Notes under the pieces: generated by a model
The model's database searches: none
Seen by the model: the letters and a program-made list of their open reading frames with translations, nothing else
What the model was told of the DNA's origin: nothing
Made by a program: the position numbers and the translations under genes
Shown: positions 16,710 through 25,532 of the stretch, piece by piece
Layout of the letters: each line of letters starts with the position of its first letter
How positions within the stretch are numbered: the first letter of the stretch is position 1
Assembly (NCBI GenBank): GCA_034429715.1
Contig: DAOUFR010000043.1
Coordinates: 1-64,000, forward strand
Length of the DNA: 64,000 nt
Source of the DNA: CAIMUM01 sp034429715
GTDB lineage: Bacteria; Chloroflexota; Dehalococcoidia; GIF9; UBA5629
Direction: 5' to 3'

Positions 16710-19511
16710 ATGCACTCATATATGAAGAGTGAACTTATAAATATTTTTGGTGAGCGTGTAGCGTTTCATAGGATAGAGCGACTGCTGTATTCATCGGATG
16801 CCGGATCATTTCCGGCAGCCTTTACTATAGGTCTGAATACTGTTCCATGTGCCGTTGTCCAGCCATCGGACAGGGAACAACTTGTAGCGTTGCTGAATAT
16901 CGCGGGCAAATACGGTATGCCTCTAACTCCGCGGGGTGCAGGAACCGCCGGATATGGTGGCGCTGTTCCGGCCAGGGAAAGTATCGTGGTTGATTTCACG
17001 CTGATGCGATCGATCCTCGCAATCGATGAAATCGAATATACGGTCAGTGTAGAACCAGGCTGCACATGGCAAGACCTGGATAAGAGATTGGTGAACTATG
17101 GCCTGACGCTTTGCAGCTATCCTTCAAGTGCCATTAGCGCAACAGTGGGAGGCTGGTTGGCAGCCGGGCAGGGTATAGGAATCGGCAGTTTTCAGTTCGG
17201 CCCTTTGAGTGACCTTGTCACGGGGGTGGAACTGGTCACGCCAAACGGAATACATGTCCTGAAAAATAAGGAACTGGAGATGGTGTCCGGCATGTCCGGG
17301 ACAACCGGCTTCATCTCTCGAATTGACCTGAAGGTGCGCAAGCTGGTTGACCAGGATAAGCTCGTGCTTTTCTTCCCCTCCGCTCAAACTTTAGTGGAAT
17401 ATATCGAGGATCTGGCGGATGCCAAAAAGGAAATCTGGCATGCCGGCTATTTCAATGTCAGCCAGGAGAAACGCACCCGTCAGGCTGTACAACGGCAGCG
17501 CACAAGGGATAAGCTGCATCGCGACACGATCAACATCCCCGAAGTGCCTGATCATGACACCGGATTATTCGGCTTATTTGTTGGTAGTTCCGCTGGAATA
17601 ACCAGACTGAAGGAACTGACCGGCCGGATCGGTATCCAGGTGATGCCTGATCAAGTAGCCGATTACTTCTGGCGAGAGCGTTTCTATCCACTACGTCAGA
17701 AAGCATTAGGGCCAGCCATTGTGCCCGGTGAAGTTACATTGCCATTAAGACAATTGTCCGAGCTGATTAAGCGAATTGATCGTAAATACAGGAACAGCTA
17801 TGCGCTGGAGGGGACTGTTGTTGGCAGGGGCAATGAGGCAACTGCCATTTTCATGTTCCTGGACGATGGGCGCTGGCCTTTGAGGGAGCTGGCTTACAGT
17901 AAGAGTATCTATATTCTCAGCGAAGCCAAAAAACTGGGTGGCCGCGCCTATACCGCCGGTATGATGCTCAACGGGGAATCCACACGCATCTGGGGTCGGG
18001 CGAAAGTTGAAAGCGTTTTCCGGTTCAAGCAACAGGTAGATCCGGAAAATATCATGAACCCCGGCAAAACATTCCCATTCTCTCTGGACCGGACATCACC
18101 TGCTGTACATCTGGAGTTGTTGATCAGGTTGGCCGAAATACTCTCACCATTGCTTACAACTGTGGAGAGTATGATGCGGAAAAAGAAAGAGCCGCTTCTA
18201 TCGGCTGACGCGCTCCCTTCCGGCAGGATAAACGACCTGAACATGATATGGGACGCCAACTCATGTACCGGCTGTGGATATTGCCGCATTGAGTGCTCGG
18301 AATTTAAAGTTTTTGGATGGGAAAGCAACAGCCCACGTGGCAAATTTACATATATTAAGCATAAAAGACAAAAGCTTGATGAGCGAATGGCGGATTCATT
18401 TTTTATGTGCGCAACCTGCCGCCATTGTGACACTGTATGCCAGGCGCGCATTCCAATATTGCAGGACTGGGATCTGAATATAAGGCCATACCTGCATGAC
18501 TCTGGTTACAAATTGCCGCTTTTTCACCGCGATTCCACGCAAAATATACTCATCGAGCATAATCCTGCCGGACATCCGCACATAAGACGCACGAATTTTT
18601 TATCCGATGATATTCAGTACGTGGTTGAGGGAGACACGGGCTACTGGGTGGGTTGCACGGCGTCTTATGCCTTACAGCAACTTGCAGTTAACCCTCTGCG
18701 GATCATTAACGCCAGTGGGATTCGGCCCGTGCTGTTCAAGGAAGACGAATGGTGCTGTGGCAGCGATATTTTACTCTACGGGCAGATGGAGGAGGTCGCC
18801 GATATAGCAAAACATAATATCGAAGCTATCCACCGCCGTGGCGTGAAAAATCTCATAGTGCATTGCCCCGGCTGTTGGGCAGCGTTCTCACTTTATTATC
18901 CACTTATGGCCGATAAGCTGAACCTGGACTGGGATGTCAGGATAGAACATATTACTCAGACTATTGCGCGTTCCGTATCCATGGGGAAAATTGAATTCAA
19001 GCATGATGTTCCGGTAAAGGTTACATATCATGATCCCTGCCATATTGGCCGGCGCGGCAACATCTATGACGCGCCCAGGGAGGTTCTCAATGCAATACCC
19101 GGTGTCGAGCTGGTGGAAATGTCGCGCAATAGGGAAGACTCGCCGTGTTGCGGCCGACAACTTTTCCAGTACACAGATCATAACCCTAAGCCCTATGTTG
19201 ATAGGGTGCTGGAAGGGCAAAACGCAGGCGCCTCTGCACTGGTAACTTGTTGCCCGGGTTGTCAAGCCACTTATATCCTCGGCGCGCGCCAGGCCGGCAT
19301 CGAGCAATTTCAATGCCTTGATATCTCGGACCTTGTATGCAACAGCATGGGAATACCTACCTTACAGGACAAAATAATTAACAGGATAGTCCGCCAAGGA
19401 TATGACACCAATATTGCACCTGTTATCCATGCTGATGCCGCACGGTCTTTTAACCTGTTTGCCCCTCATCAGGAGGAATACGGTCCTCTGACAGACAAAA
19501 GATGGAAATAA
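16710..19511 (+). CDS. FAD-linked oxidase fused to Fe-S/CCG oxidoreductase (D-2-hydroxyacid dehydrogenase type)
   Basis: A 933-residue fusion. Residues about 30-220 form a PCMH-type FAD domain (LTPRGAGTAGYGGAVPA), followed by the GlcD-type C-terminal domain (to about 460). Next come two [4Fe-4S] motifs (CTGCGYCRIEC and CATCRHCDTVC) and two CCG/heterodisulfide-reductase-like repeats (EDEWCCGSD...HCPGCW and DPCHIGRR...SPCCGRQ...CCPGC). This architecture is known for D-lactate, glycolate and D-2-hydroxyglutarate dehydrogenases that pass electrons on through Fe-S clusters. Located with GctA/GctB and close to the 2-hydroxyacyl-CoA dehydratase, it may interconvert a 2-oxo and a 2-hydroxy acid (inference). 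It is 36 bp upstream of the carrier protein gene. Confidence 0.82.
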   Translation: MHSYMKSELINIFGERVAFHRIERLLYSSDAGSFPAAFTIGLNTVPCAVVQPSDREQLVALLNIAGKYGMPLTPRGAGTAGYGGAVPARESIVVDFTLMRSILAIDEIEYTVSVEPGCTWQDLDKRLVNYGLTLCSYPSSAISATVGGWLAAGQGIGIGSFQFGPLSDLVTGVELVTPNGIHVLKNKELEMVSGMSGTTGFISRIDLKVRKLVDQDKLVLFFPSAQTLVEYIEDLADAKKEIWHAGYFNVSQEKRTRQAVQRQRTRDKLHRDTINIPEVPDHDTGLFGLFVGSSAGITRLKELTGRIGIQVMPDQVADYFWRERFYPLRQKALGPAIVPGEVTLPLRQLSELIKRIDRKYRNSYALEGTVVGRGNEATAIFMFLDDGRWPLRELAYSKSIYILSEAKKLGGRAYTAGMMLNGESTRIWGRAKVESVFRFKQQVDPENIMNPGKTFPFSLDRTSPAVHLELLIRLAEILSPLLTTVESMMRKKKEPLLSADALPSGRINDLNMIWDANSCTGCGYCRIECSEFKVFGWESNSPRGKFTYIKHKRQKLDERMADSFFMCATCRHCDTVCQARIPILQDWDLNIRPYLHDSGYKLPLFHRDSTQNILIEHNPAGHPHIRRTNFLSDDIQYVVEGDTGYWVGCTASYALQQLAVNPLRIINASGIRPVLFKEDEWCCGSDILLYGQMEEVADIAKHNIEAIHRRGVKNLIVHCPGCWAAFSLYYPLMADKLNLDWDVRIEHITQTIARSVSMGKIEFKHDVPVKVTYHDPCHIGRRGNIYDAPREVLNAIPGVELVEMSRNREDSPCCGRQLFQYTDHNPKPYVDRVLEGQNAGASALVTCCPGCQATYILGARQAGIEQFQCLDISDLVCNSMGIPTLQDKIINRIVRQGYDTNIAPVIHADAARSFNLFAPHQEEYGPLTDKRWK

Positions 19512-19547
19512 TCAAATAAATTAAATGCGATAGGAGGAATTATATCG

Positions 19548-19790
19548 ATGGCATCCACTAAAGACCGTCTAACGGGGTTGATCGCAAAACGTCTCAAGGT
19601 GGCCGAGGGAAAAGTCCTGCCGGATATTAGATTTAAGGAGGACCTGAAGGCAGATTCGATGGCCAGGATTTTACTACTCGCGGCGATAGAAGACGAGTTC
19701 AAAATCGAGATCACGGAACAGGAGGCAAAAACCTTAGTGTCACCGGGGGCGGTGATGGAGTATCTCAAAGCCCGGGGAATTAAGGATTAG
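19548..19790 (+). CDS. Acyl carrier protein
   Basis: An 80-residue acidic four-helix carrier. The phosphopantetheine attachment site is Ser37 in KADSMARI, where DSM replaces the common DSL. A strong TAGGAGGA site precedes the ATG. The gene for the phosphopantetheinyl transferase AcpS starts 6 bp after its stop, so the carrier is supplied with its own activating enzyme. Its neighbours are catabolic acyl-CoA genes, and no fatty-acid synthase gene is visible, so it may be a dedicated carrier rather than the housekeeping ACP. Confidence 0.88.
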   Translation: MASTKDRLTGLIAKRLKVAEGKVLPDIRFKEDLKADSMARILLLAAIEDEFKIEITEQEAKTLVSPGAVMEYLKARGIKD

Positions 19791-19796
19791 ACGCCG

Positions 19797-20180
19797 ATGT
19801 CCTGCAAGCTGGCTGTCGGGGTGGACATAGTAGAGATAATTCGAATAAAAAGCGCCTTTGAAGAGTTCGGCAATCGTTTTCTTAAGCATGTATATACCGA
19901 AACGGAAATAGAGCGCTATCGATCTTCAATTCCAAGTCTGGCCGCGCGTTTTGCCGGGAAAGAGGCCGTTGTGAAAGTGCTTTACCCCGGCAGTGCAGTT
20001 TTGCCGCTGACGAGTATAGAAATACTATCTGACGATGAATGCAGGCCGTATATTCTTCTCCACGGCGAGGCCCTGGAGAGAAGCCGGCAAATTGGAATAG
20101 GCGAGCTTTCTATTTCACTCTCACACTGCGAGGAATACGCAATAGCATTCGCGGCCGGCGAAGTTCAAGTAATTCGGTAA
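19797..20180 (+). CDS. acpS: Holo-[acyl-carrier-protein] synthase
   Basis: A 127-residue AcpS-type phosphopantetheinyl transferase, which moves 4'-phosphopantetheine from CoA to the ACP serine. The magnesium-binding GVDIVEI motif near the N-terminus, the ARFAGKEAVVKVL motif and SLSHCEEYAIAFA near the C-terminus are all in place. Length is normal. It lies 6 bp after the ACP gene and is surely co-transcribed. A 130-bp leader with a mini-ORF and stem-loop separates it from gctA. Confidence 0.9.
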   Translation: MSCKLAVGVDIVEIIRIKSAFEEFGNRFLKHVYTETEIERYRSSIPSLAARFAGKEAVVKVLYPGSAVLPLTSIEILSDDECRPYILLHGEALERSRQIGIGELSISLSHCEEYAIAFAAGEVQVIR

Positions 20181-20207
20181 TGATGGGCATAAAGCGATCA
20201 TAGGCAG

Positions 20208-20260
20208 AAGGAGGTAGGAAAAGACATGAGATAACGCATTTAGGCGAAGATCAATGCGTT
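20208..20260 (+). promoter_or_regulatory. Leader with two-codon mini-ORF and stem-loop before gctA
   Basis: A perfect AAGGAGGT (20208-20215) is followed 10 bases later by ATG AGA TAA (20226-20234), a Met-Arg-stop mini-ORF. The stop overlaps the start of a perfect 8-bp stem, AACGCATT (20233-20240) and AATGCGTT (20253-20260), with a 12-base loop. This arrangement could be a translation-coupled regulatory leader, or the remnant of a lost gene start. Confidence 0.35.
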
Positions 20261-20310
20261 GTTCACATTCAATTAGCCAGGGTGCTAGTAGAAAATAAAT
20301 TGGAGGTGTT

Positions 20311-21366
20311 ATGGAGAAGTACATGGAACCGAATAAGTTGATGACTATGAAAGAGGCCATCAACAAATTCGTAAAGGATGGAGATTCATTTGTTTTTGCA
20401 AATTGCCTGACCGGTATGCCGCTGGCAACTGTGCACGAGATAATCCGGTCCGGGAAAAAAGGGATGATGGTTTTTCAGCAGGGGGGAATCGAAGAATTGG
20501 ATCTGCTGGTGGAAGCCGGAACGGTTGACCGGGTGGCACTGGCCTATAACTTCAGATCCGGCGGCAAGAGAGTGCAGAGTCCGCTGGATAGGGCCATTAA
20601 GGAGAAGCGGATCAAGTTGGAGGAATTCACCAATTTTACCCTGCTCAGCATGATGAAAGCCGGAGCGATGGGCTATCCCCTCATGCCGGTGCTTTCCGGG
20701 ATACGAGTTACAGATGTGGTGCAAAAAAGAGGCTTCTTCGGAAAAGACAAATTTGCCGAGATTACCGATCCATTTTCGGGGCAAAAGATTCTGGTAGTCA
20801 AAGCTCAGAATCCGGATTTTGCCCTCATGCATGTTCAACGCGCCGACAAGGCGGGTAACGGGCAGTTATGGGGAGCTATGATCAACAGCAAGTGGGCGGC
20901 GCTGGCTGCGAAAAAGATAATCCTTACTGCTGAAAAAATCGTGGACAGCAGTGTGATAAACTCTTCTCCCCATCTTACCATCGCTCCCGCACACAAGGTC
21001 TGCGCCGTAATTGAATGTCCCTGGGGGGCCCATCCCTGCGAAATGGCAGGACACTACGATTCTGACATTGTTTTCCGTGCGCTGTTCTGGGCTTCTATCG
21101 GATCCTCTGCCAGTATGAAAGCCTGGATGGACGAATGGATATATAACATCCCGGATAGAAAAGCATATATCGATCATTACACGAATAAATTCGGGAAAGA
21201 TGCTATGGAATCTCGTAAAGCTACACCATTTCTTAGCGTGCCGGCCGATTACGGCTTCACGTTCACCAAAGAATGGGATGAAAACGGTTATTCCAAGGAG
21301 TTTGGAATGAATATGGAGCAGTTTGAGCACTACCTGGATGAAAAAGGCGCATTGATTCAATCTTAA
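20311..21366 (+). CDS. gctA: Glutaconate-type CoA-transferase, subunit A
   Basis: A 351-residue family I CoA-transferase alpha subunit. The sequence fits GctA-like proteins (KDGDSFVFANCLTGMPLA near the N-terminus and CAVIECPWGAHPC in the central part). Together with GctB it moves CoA between acetyl-CoA or another donor and a dicarboxylic or hydroxy acid. GGAGGT lies directly before the ATG, and gctB follows after 14 bp. In the hydroxyglutarate route of glutamate fermentation this enzyme activates (R)-2-hydroxyglutarate for the 2-hydroxyacyl-CoA dehydratase; both enzyme types are present in this window. Confidence 0.82.
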   Translation: MEKYMEPNKLMTMKEAINKFVKDGDSFVFANCLTGMPLATVHEIIRSGKKGMMVFQQGGIEELDLLVEAGTVDRVALAYNFRSGGKRVQSPLDRAIKEKRIKLEEFTNFTLLSMMKAGAMGYPLMPVLSGIRVTDVVQKRGFFGKDKFAEITDPFSGQKILVVKAQNPDFALMHVQRADKAGNGQLWGAMINSKWAALAAKKIILTAEKIVDSSVINSSPHLTIAPAHKVCAVIECPWGAHPCEMAGHYDSDIVFRALFWASIGSSASMKAWMDEWIYNIPDRKAYIDHYTNKFGKDAMESRKATPFLSVPADYGFTFTKEWDENGYSKEFGMNMEQFEHYLDEKGALIQS

Positions 21367-21380
21367 GGAGTGTAAAAAGA

Positions 21381-22205
21381 ATGGGTATTAAGTATACATT
21401 GAATGAACTCATCGTATGCCGGGCGGCCCGGGAGATCAATGATGGTGAAATGGTTGTGATCGGCCAGGGTATTCCTATGGCCGCGGGAGTACTGGCCAGA
21501 GCGACTCATGCACCCAGATCAATCATCGTTACGGAAGCAGGGATAGTGGGTATCGACCCATTCAAAGTACCTCTGCATATAGCTGACACAAGCTGTGCAA
21601 GAGGTTATTCCTATGGCTGCGATATGATTGACGTTTTTTCTACCATATTGAACCAGGGCTACGTGGATGTTGCGTATCTTGGCGTAGGCCAGATAGACAG
21701 GTACGGCAATGTCAACAGCAGCTACGTGGGTGATTTCGATAATTTCGAAATACGATTGATGGGAGCCGGAGGAGCGCCCGAATTTGTCGGCTATGCAAAG
21801 AGAACCGTATTCACCATGCGGGGAGGGCAGTTTGTGAATAAGCTTGACTACTTTTCTTCTCCGGGATATGTAGAGGGGCAGGATTCGCGATATGCTGCGG
21901 GCATGCCGGAAGGAAGCGGTCCATCGGTGCTGATCACGCAGGATGGCGTTTTCAAGTTCGATCCTGTTACTAAAGAGATGTATCTGGATGGAATTCATCC
22001 CAGCGCAACGGTCGAGCAGATCAAGGCGGTTGTGCCGTGGGATTTGAAGATCGCCAAAAATCTGAAGATCACTGAAATCCCCTCTGAATCGCAAATTAAA
22101 TTGATTCGATCCTTCGCACCTGACATATCCATGGGCAGGAAGCTACAACTTGAAACACTGGTCAACCGGGTATTCAGTGTTCTTGCCAAAGCACAGAAAA
22201 ATTAA
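21381..22205 (+). CDS. gctB: Glutaconate-type CoA-transferase, subunit B
   Basis: A 274-residue beta subunit. The catalytic glutamate that forms the CoA thioester is Glu52 in IIVTEAGIVG; Acidaminococcus GctB has its active-site Glu at position 54. The glycine-rich YLGVGQIDRYGNVNS and LMGAGGAPEF stretches are typical of the family. It is preceded by AAGGAG and forms a tight pair with gctA. The amidase follows after 30 bp in the same direction. Confidence 0.84.
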   Translation: MGIKYTLNELIVCRAAREINDGEMVVIGQGIPMAAGVLARATHAPRSIIVTEAGIVGIDPFKVPLHIADTSCARGYSYGCDMIDVFSTILNQGYVDVAYLGVGQIDRYGNVNSSYVGDFDNFEIRLMGAGGAPEFVGYAKRTVFTMRGGQFVNKLDYFSSPGYVEGQDSRYAAGMPEGSGPSVLITQDGVFKFDPVTKEMYLDGIHPSATVEQIKAVVPWDLKIAKNLKITEIPSESQIKLIRSFAPDISMGRKLQLETLVNRVFSVLAKAQKN

Positions 22206-22235
22206 AACTAATATTTCTTTTGAATTGAGGTTGTG

Positions 22236-23741
22236 ATGAGTATCTTGCATGATTACAATAAATATGATGGTCTTGGCCTGGCAGAGCTTGTTAAGCGGAA
22301 AGAAGTTAAACCGATCGAGCTGGTTGAATCTGCAATAGATCGTATCGAAAAACTTAATCCGAGTATAAATGCGGTCATACATAAAATGTATGATCATGCC
22401 GGGAAAATTGCAGAAAAAGAGCTTCCGGATGGGCCCTTCAAAGGAGTACCGTTTCTTTTAAAAGACGTGCTGGTAGCGTATGCCGGAGTTCCTCTCACCA
22501 GTGCCAGCCGGTTTCTTCGCGATTTTATACCCGATCATGATAGCGAGGTTGTAAAGCGATTTAAAGCTGCAGGATTGATAGTTGTCGGGAAGACCAATTT
22601 ACCTGAATACGGCCTTATGCCCGTCACCGAGCCGGAACTTTTCGGTTCCTGCAACAATCCCTGGGACCTGACTCGTACAACAGGTGGGTCCAGCGGAGGT
22701 TCAGCGGCGGCAGTCGCTGCACGAATGGTACCTGTCGCACACGGCAATGACGGAGGAGGTTCAATACGTCTTCCTGCTTCGTGTTGCGGTGTTTTTGGAT
22801 TGAAGCCGACACGAGGGCGAAATCCCATGGGCCCCGACATTGGAGAAGCCTGGAGAGGCCTGGCATGCGACCACGTTTTGTCACGCTCGGTTCGCGATAG
22901 CGCAGCAATGCTTGACGTGACTGCGGGTGCTGATACAGGTGCGCCTTATTTTGCAGTGCCGCCGTCTCGCTCTTTTCTGAGTGAAGTAGGGGCAGATCCC
23001 GGAAAATTACGCATAGCAGTGACTTCTGAGCCATTCCTTGGCGGAAAACCACATGCCGATTGTATTAAGGCGCTGGAATCCACGGCCAAATTGTGCAAAG
23101 AACTTGGACATGAGGTTATTGAGGCGATTCCACAAATAGATGGCAAAGCCTTTGCGAGAGCTTTTGTAACGATAGTCTGCGCAGAAACACGAGTTCACAT
23201 TGAAGAGGATGAAGCATTTTTAAAACGCAAGGCATCGTTCAAGGATTTTGAGCCTGCTACATGGGTTCTCAGCTTGCTTGGCGGGCATTGCACCGCGCCC
23301 GAGCTGGGTAAAGCCATCAATGTGGCTCACCGAACGGGTAGACAGATGGGAGAGTTCTTCAATAAATACGATATTCTGCTGACTCCGACACCGGGCATGC
23401 CCCCCGTGATGAAAGGTGAGCTCCAAACGAAGGGAATCCAACTTGCGATCTTAAAACTGCTTGGACGCCTGAATGCAGGAAGTTTAATCAGTGCGCTAAG
23501 CGGAGTGGATGCCCTGGCTGAGAGTGTATTTGAGTTTATGCCATATACTGCTATTGCTAACGCAACGGGGCAGCCGGCAATGTCCGTGCCCCTCTATTGG
23601 AATGATGAGGGTTTGCCTATTGGCACTCATTTCACTGGCCGATACGGCGATGAAGCAACGTTGTTCCGCCTGGCCGGTCAACTTGAGAAAGCAAGACCAT
23701 GGGCAGATCGAATTCCTCCGATATGTGCTAACGGCTGCTGA
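22236..23741 (+). CDS. Amidase-signature family amidase
   Basis: A 501-residue amidase with the full Ser-cisSer-Lys catalytic set: Lys in PFLLKDV, the glycine/serine signature TGGSSGGSAAAVAA and the downstream nucleophile region GNDGGGSIRLPAS. It hydrolyses a carboxamide to acid and ammonia; the substrate is unknown. The start is ATG 22236, 6 bases after TTGAGG; GTG 22233 is an alternative. It is the last gene of the operon begun at 15890. An amidase at the end of a CoA-activation operon suggests that the acid enters the pathway from an amide (inference). Confidence 0.82.
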   Translation: MSILHDYNKYDGLGLAELVKRKEVKPIELVESAIDRIEKLNPSINAVIHKMYDHAGKIAEKELPDGPFKGVPFLLKDVLVAYAGVPLTSASRFLRDFIPDHDSEVVKRFKAAGLIVVGKTNLPEYGLMPVTEPELFGSCNNPWDLTRTTGGSSGGSAAAVAARMVPVAHGNDGGGSIRLPASCCGVFGLKPTRGRNPMGPDIGEAWRGLACDHVLSRSVRDSAAMLDVTAGADTGAPYFAVPPSRSFLSEVGADPGKLRIAVTSEPFLGGKPHADCIKALESTAKLCKELGHEVIEAIPQIDGKAFARAFVTIVCAETRVHIEEDEAFLKRKASFKDFEPATWVLSLLGGHCTAPELGKAINVAHRTGRQMGEFFNKYDILLTPTPGMPPVMKGELQTKGIQLAILKLLGRLNAGSLISALSGVDALAESVFEFMPYTAIANATGQPAMSVPLYWNDEGLPIGTHFTGRYGDEATLFRLAGQLEKARPWADRIPPICANGC

Positions 23742-23861
23742 TTTCTCAAGAGGATATGGTTTTGAAGCTATCTGCCGATTTAACGGAGACCGAGTTGAGG
23801 ATAAGGTCGGCAGATCCGTGAAGTCACGAGATAACCAAAACTAGTTTGCACGAGAGGCATG

Positions 23862-23945
23862 CAATACAATCACGAGGGGAGATCGCCTATTTAATCACGC
23901 ACGTAGTGTGCGGGATCGGCTGCAACCTCCCCGTCTCTCGTTTTG
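23862..23945 (+). terminator. Possible structured terminator between convergent genes
   Basis: The 253-bp gap 23742-23994 between converging genes contains CGCAC-GTAGT-GTGCG, nested in an outer ACGAGGGGAG/CTCCCCGT pairing with a bulge, and then CTCTCGTTTT. The fold is plausible but imperfect. I see no gene in this gap. Confidence 0.3.
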
Positions 23946-23994
23946 CCCCTGGCTGGAGCTGTTGGGAAAACGTCTGACCGGTGTGCGTTGCCGC

Positions 23995-25422
23995 CTATAG
24001 TCGTGCAACCGTCATTTTAAGCCTGGTGAAATCCTCCAGGCCGTATTTAGAGCCCTCTTTGCCTATACCGCTTTCTTTGAATCCGCCCCAGGGCATCTCA
24101 GGCGCGAGGGCGCCCTCATGGTTTATCCAGACTGTCCCTGCAGATAGCCTATCGGCAAACTTCATGGCTTTAGCGGTATCTTTGGTCCAGACCGTGGCGC
24201 ACAGGCCGAAAGTGTTATCGTTGGCCAGCTCAATGACCTCATCATCGTTGGAGAATTTCTCCATTATGCAGGCCACAGGCCCGAATATCTCCTCCCGGGC
24301 TATGGTCATGTTCTGTTTAATATTGGTGAAAACGGTAGGCATTACGAAATAGCCTTTATCAAGAGAGGCTTTCCCACCGAGGATCATTTTTGCCCCCTCG
24401 TCGATGCCCGATTTGATATGTTTTTCAACCGAAGCGCGGTGCTCCGCGCATACCAACGGCCCCATCAGGGTACCGGGGTCCGTGGGATTGCCCACGACAA
24501 GCTGCTTGGTGGAGCTGACAAATTTGTCCACAAATTCATCGTAGATTTTTTCGTGAACATAGAATCTGCCGGCCGCGCCGCACACCTGCCCCGCGTTAAA
24601 ATACTGCACCATGACCGACCTCGAGGCCGCCATATCCACATTAGCGTCCTGGCGAACAATCACCGGGTTCTTGCCGCCCAGCTCCAGCTGTATACGTTTT
24701 ATGCTCTGGCTGGCTAAAGACATGATGCGCTTTCCCGTATCGCAGCTTCCGGTAAATCCTATCAAATCCACGCCAGGATGGGCGGCCAGCGCTTCGCCCA
24801 CAGCACTGCCGGGGCCGGTAATTACATTTACTACACCCGGAGGTACACCGAGCTTTTCCAGTATTTCGGCCAGTTTAAGGATCTCAAGTGAATCGATGCT
24901 GGGCGGTTTAACTATGCAGGTATTACCGACGGTCATGGCCTGGCTGAGCTTCATGGCAGCTACAACCAGGGGCACATTCCACGGTATTATCAGGGCGCTG
25001 ACGCCCACAGGTTCACGCGTAAGCAACACTTTTTTCTTGGCATCCACCGGCAGGACATCACCTTCCAGTGACCTGCTGGCATGGGATGCCCATTCGAAAT
25101 ACTGCGCCGCATTGGCAACGACGAGGTGCGCATAGCTTCTTGGTGTGCCGTGATCAAGGATGTCGATCTCAACCAATTCCTGGACATGTTTCATGATTTC
25201 AAGGCCGATTTTGCTTGCCATCTGGGAACGTTCAGCCTGGCTCTTACTTGACCAGGCGGGGAAGGCTTTTTTAGCGGCTTCCACCGCTTTATCGACATCG
25301 GATTTGTCACCCAGGGGAACCCGCGCTATCTCCTCTTCCGTCGCCGGATTTATAACAGCAAAAGTTTTACCAGAGTCGGCATCCACCCATTTGCCGTCGA
25401 TCCACATTTTGTAGCTTTTCAT
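23995..25422 (-). CDS. NAD(P)-dependent aldehyde dehydrogenase
   Basis: A 475-residue ALDH-superfamily enzyme that oxidises an aldehyde to the acid. The nucleophile is Cys281 (NAGQVCGAAGR) and the general base is Glu247 (QLELGGKNP). The cofactor segment IIPWNVPL and the GFTGSCDTGK turn are present, as is the C-terminal EMPWGGFKESGIG. It has its own near-perfect promoter (25489-25517), so it can be expressed separately from the MFS and ADH genes upstream. Together with AOR and the Fe-ADH it makes a three-enzyme aldehyde-handling set on this strand. Confidence 0.9.
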   Translation of the reverse strand: MKSYKMWIDGKWVDADSGKTFAVINPATEEEIARVPLGDKSDVDKAVEAAKKAFPAWSSKSQAERSQMASKIGLEIMKHVQELVEIDILDHGTPRSYAHLVVANAAQYFEWASHASRSLEGDVLPVDAKKKVLLTREPVGVSALIIPWNVPLVVAAMKLSQAMTVGNTCIVKPPSIDSLEILKLAEILEKLGVPPGVVNVITGPGSAVGEALAAHPGVDLIGFTGSCDTGKRIMSLASQSIKRIQLELGGKNPVIVRQDANVDMAASRSVMVQYFNAGQVCGAAGRFYVHEKIYDEFVDKFVSSTKQLVVGNPTDPGTLMGPLVCAEHRASVEKHIKSGIDEGAKMILGGKASLDKGYFVMPTVFTNIKQNMTIAREEIFGPVACIMEKFSNDDEVIELANDNTFGLCATVWTKDTAKAMKFADRLSAGTVWINHEGALAPEMPWGGFKESGIGKEGSKYGLEDFTRLKMTVARL

Positions 25423-25454
25423 GTTTCCTCCTATAATGTGGTTCTAATGCCATA

Positions 25455-25467
25455 GTATCACTGATAC
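25455..25467. promoter_or_regulatory. Inverted repeat in the ALDH leader, operator candidate
   Basis: GTATCA-C-TGATAC is a 13-bp inverted repeat located downstream of the predicted transcription start of the ALDH gene and 33 bp before its ATG. A repressor bound here would block transcription. It resembles the ATACTGATA elements in promoters further right in the window. Confidence 0.45.
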
Positions 25468-25488
25468 ATATGCATGATATATATAAAT

Positions 25489-25517
25489 ATTATAGGAGTA
25501 GAGTTTGTCTATGTCAA
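25489..25517 (-). promoter_or_regulatory. Consensus sigma70 promoter of the ALDH gene
   Basis: On the minus strand TTGACA and TATAAT are spaced by exactly 17 bases, a perfect consensus. It lies between the MFS stop and the ALDH start, with the inverted repeat 25455-25467 just downstream. Confidence 0.8.
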
Positions 25518-25532
25518 TACGACATATGAAGG

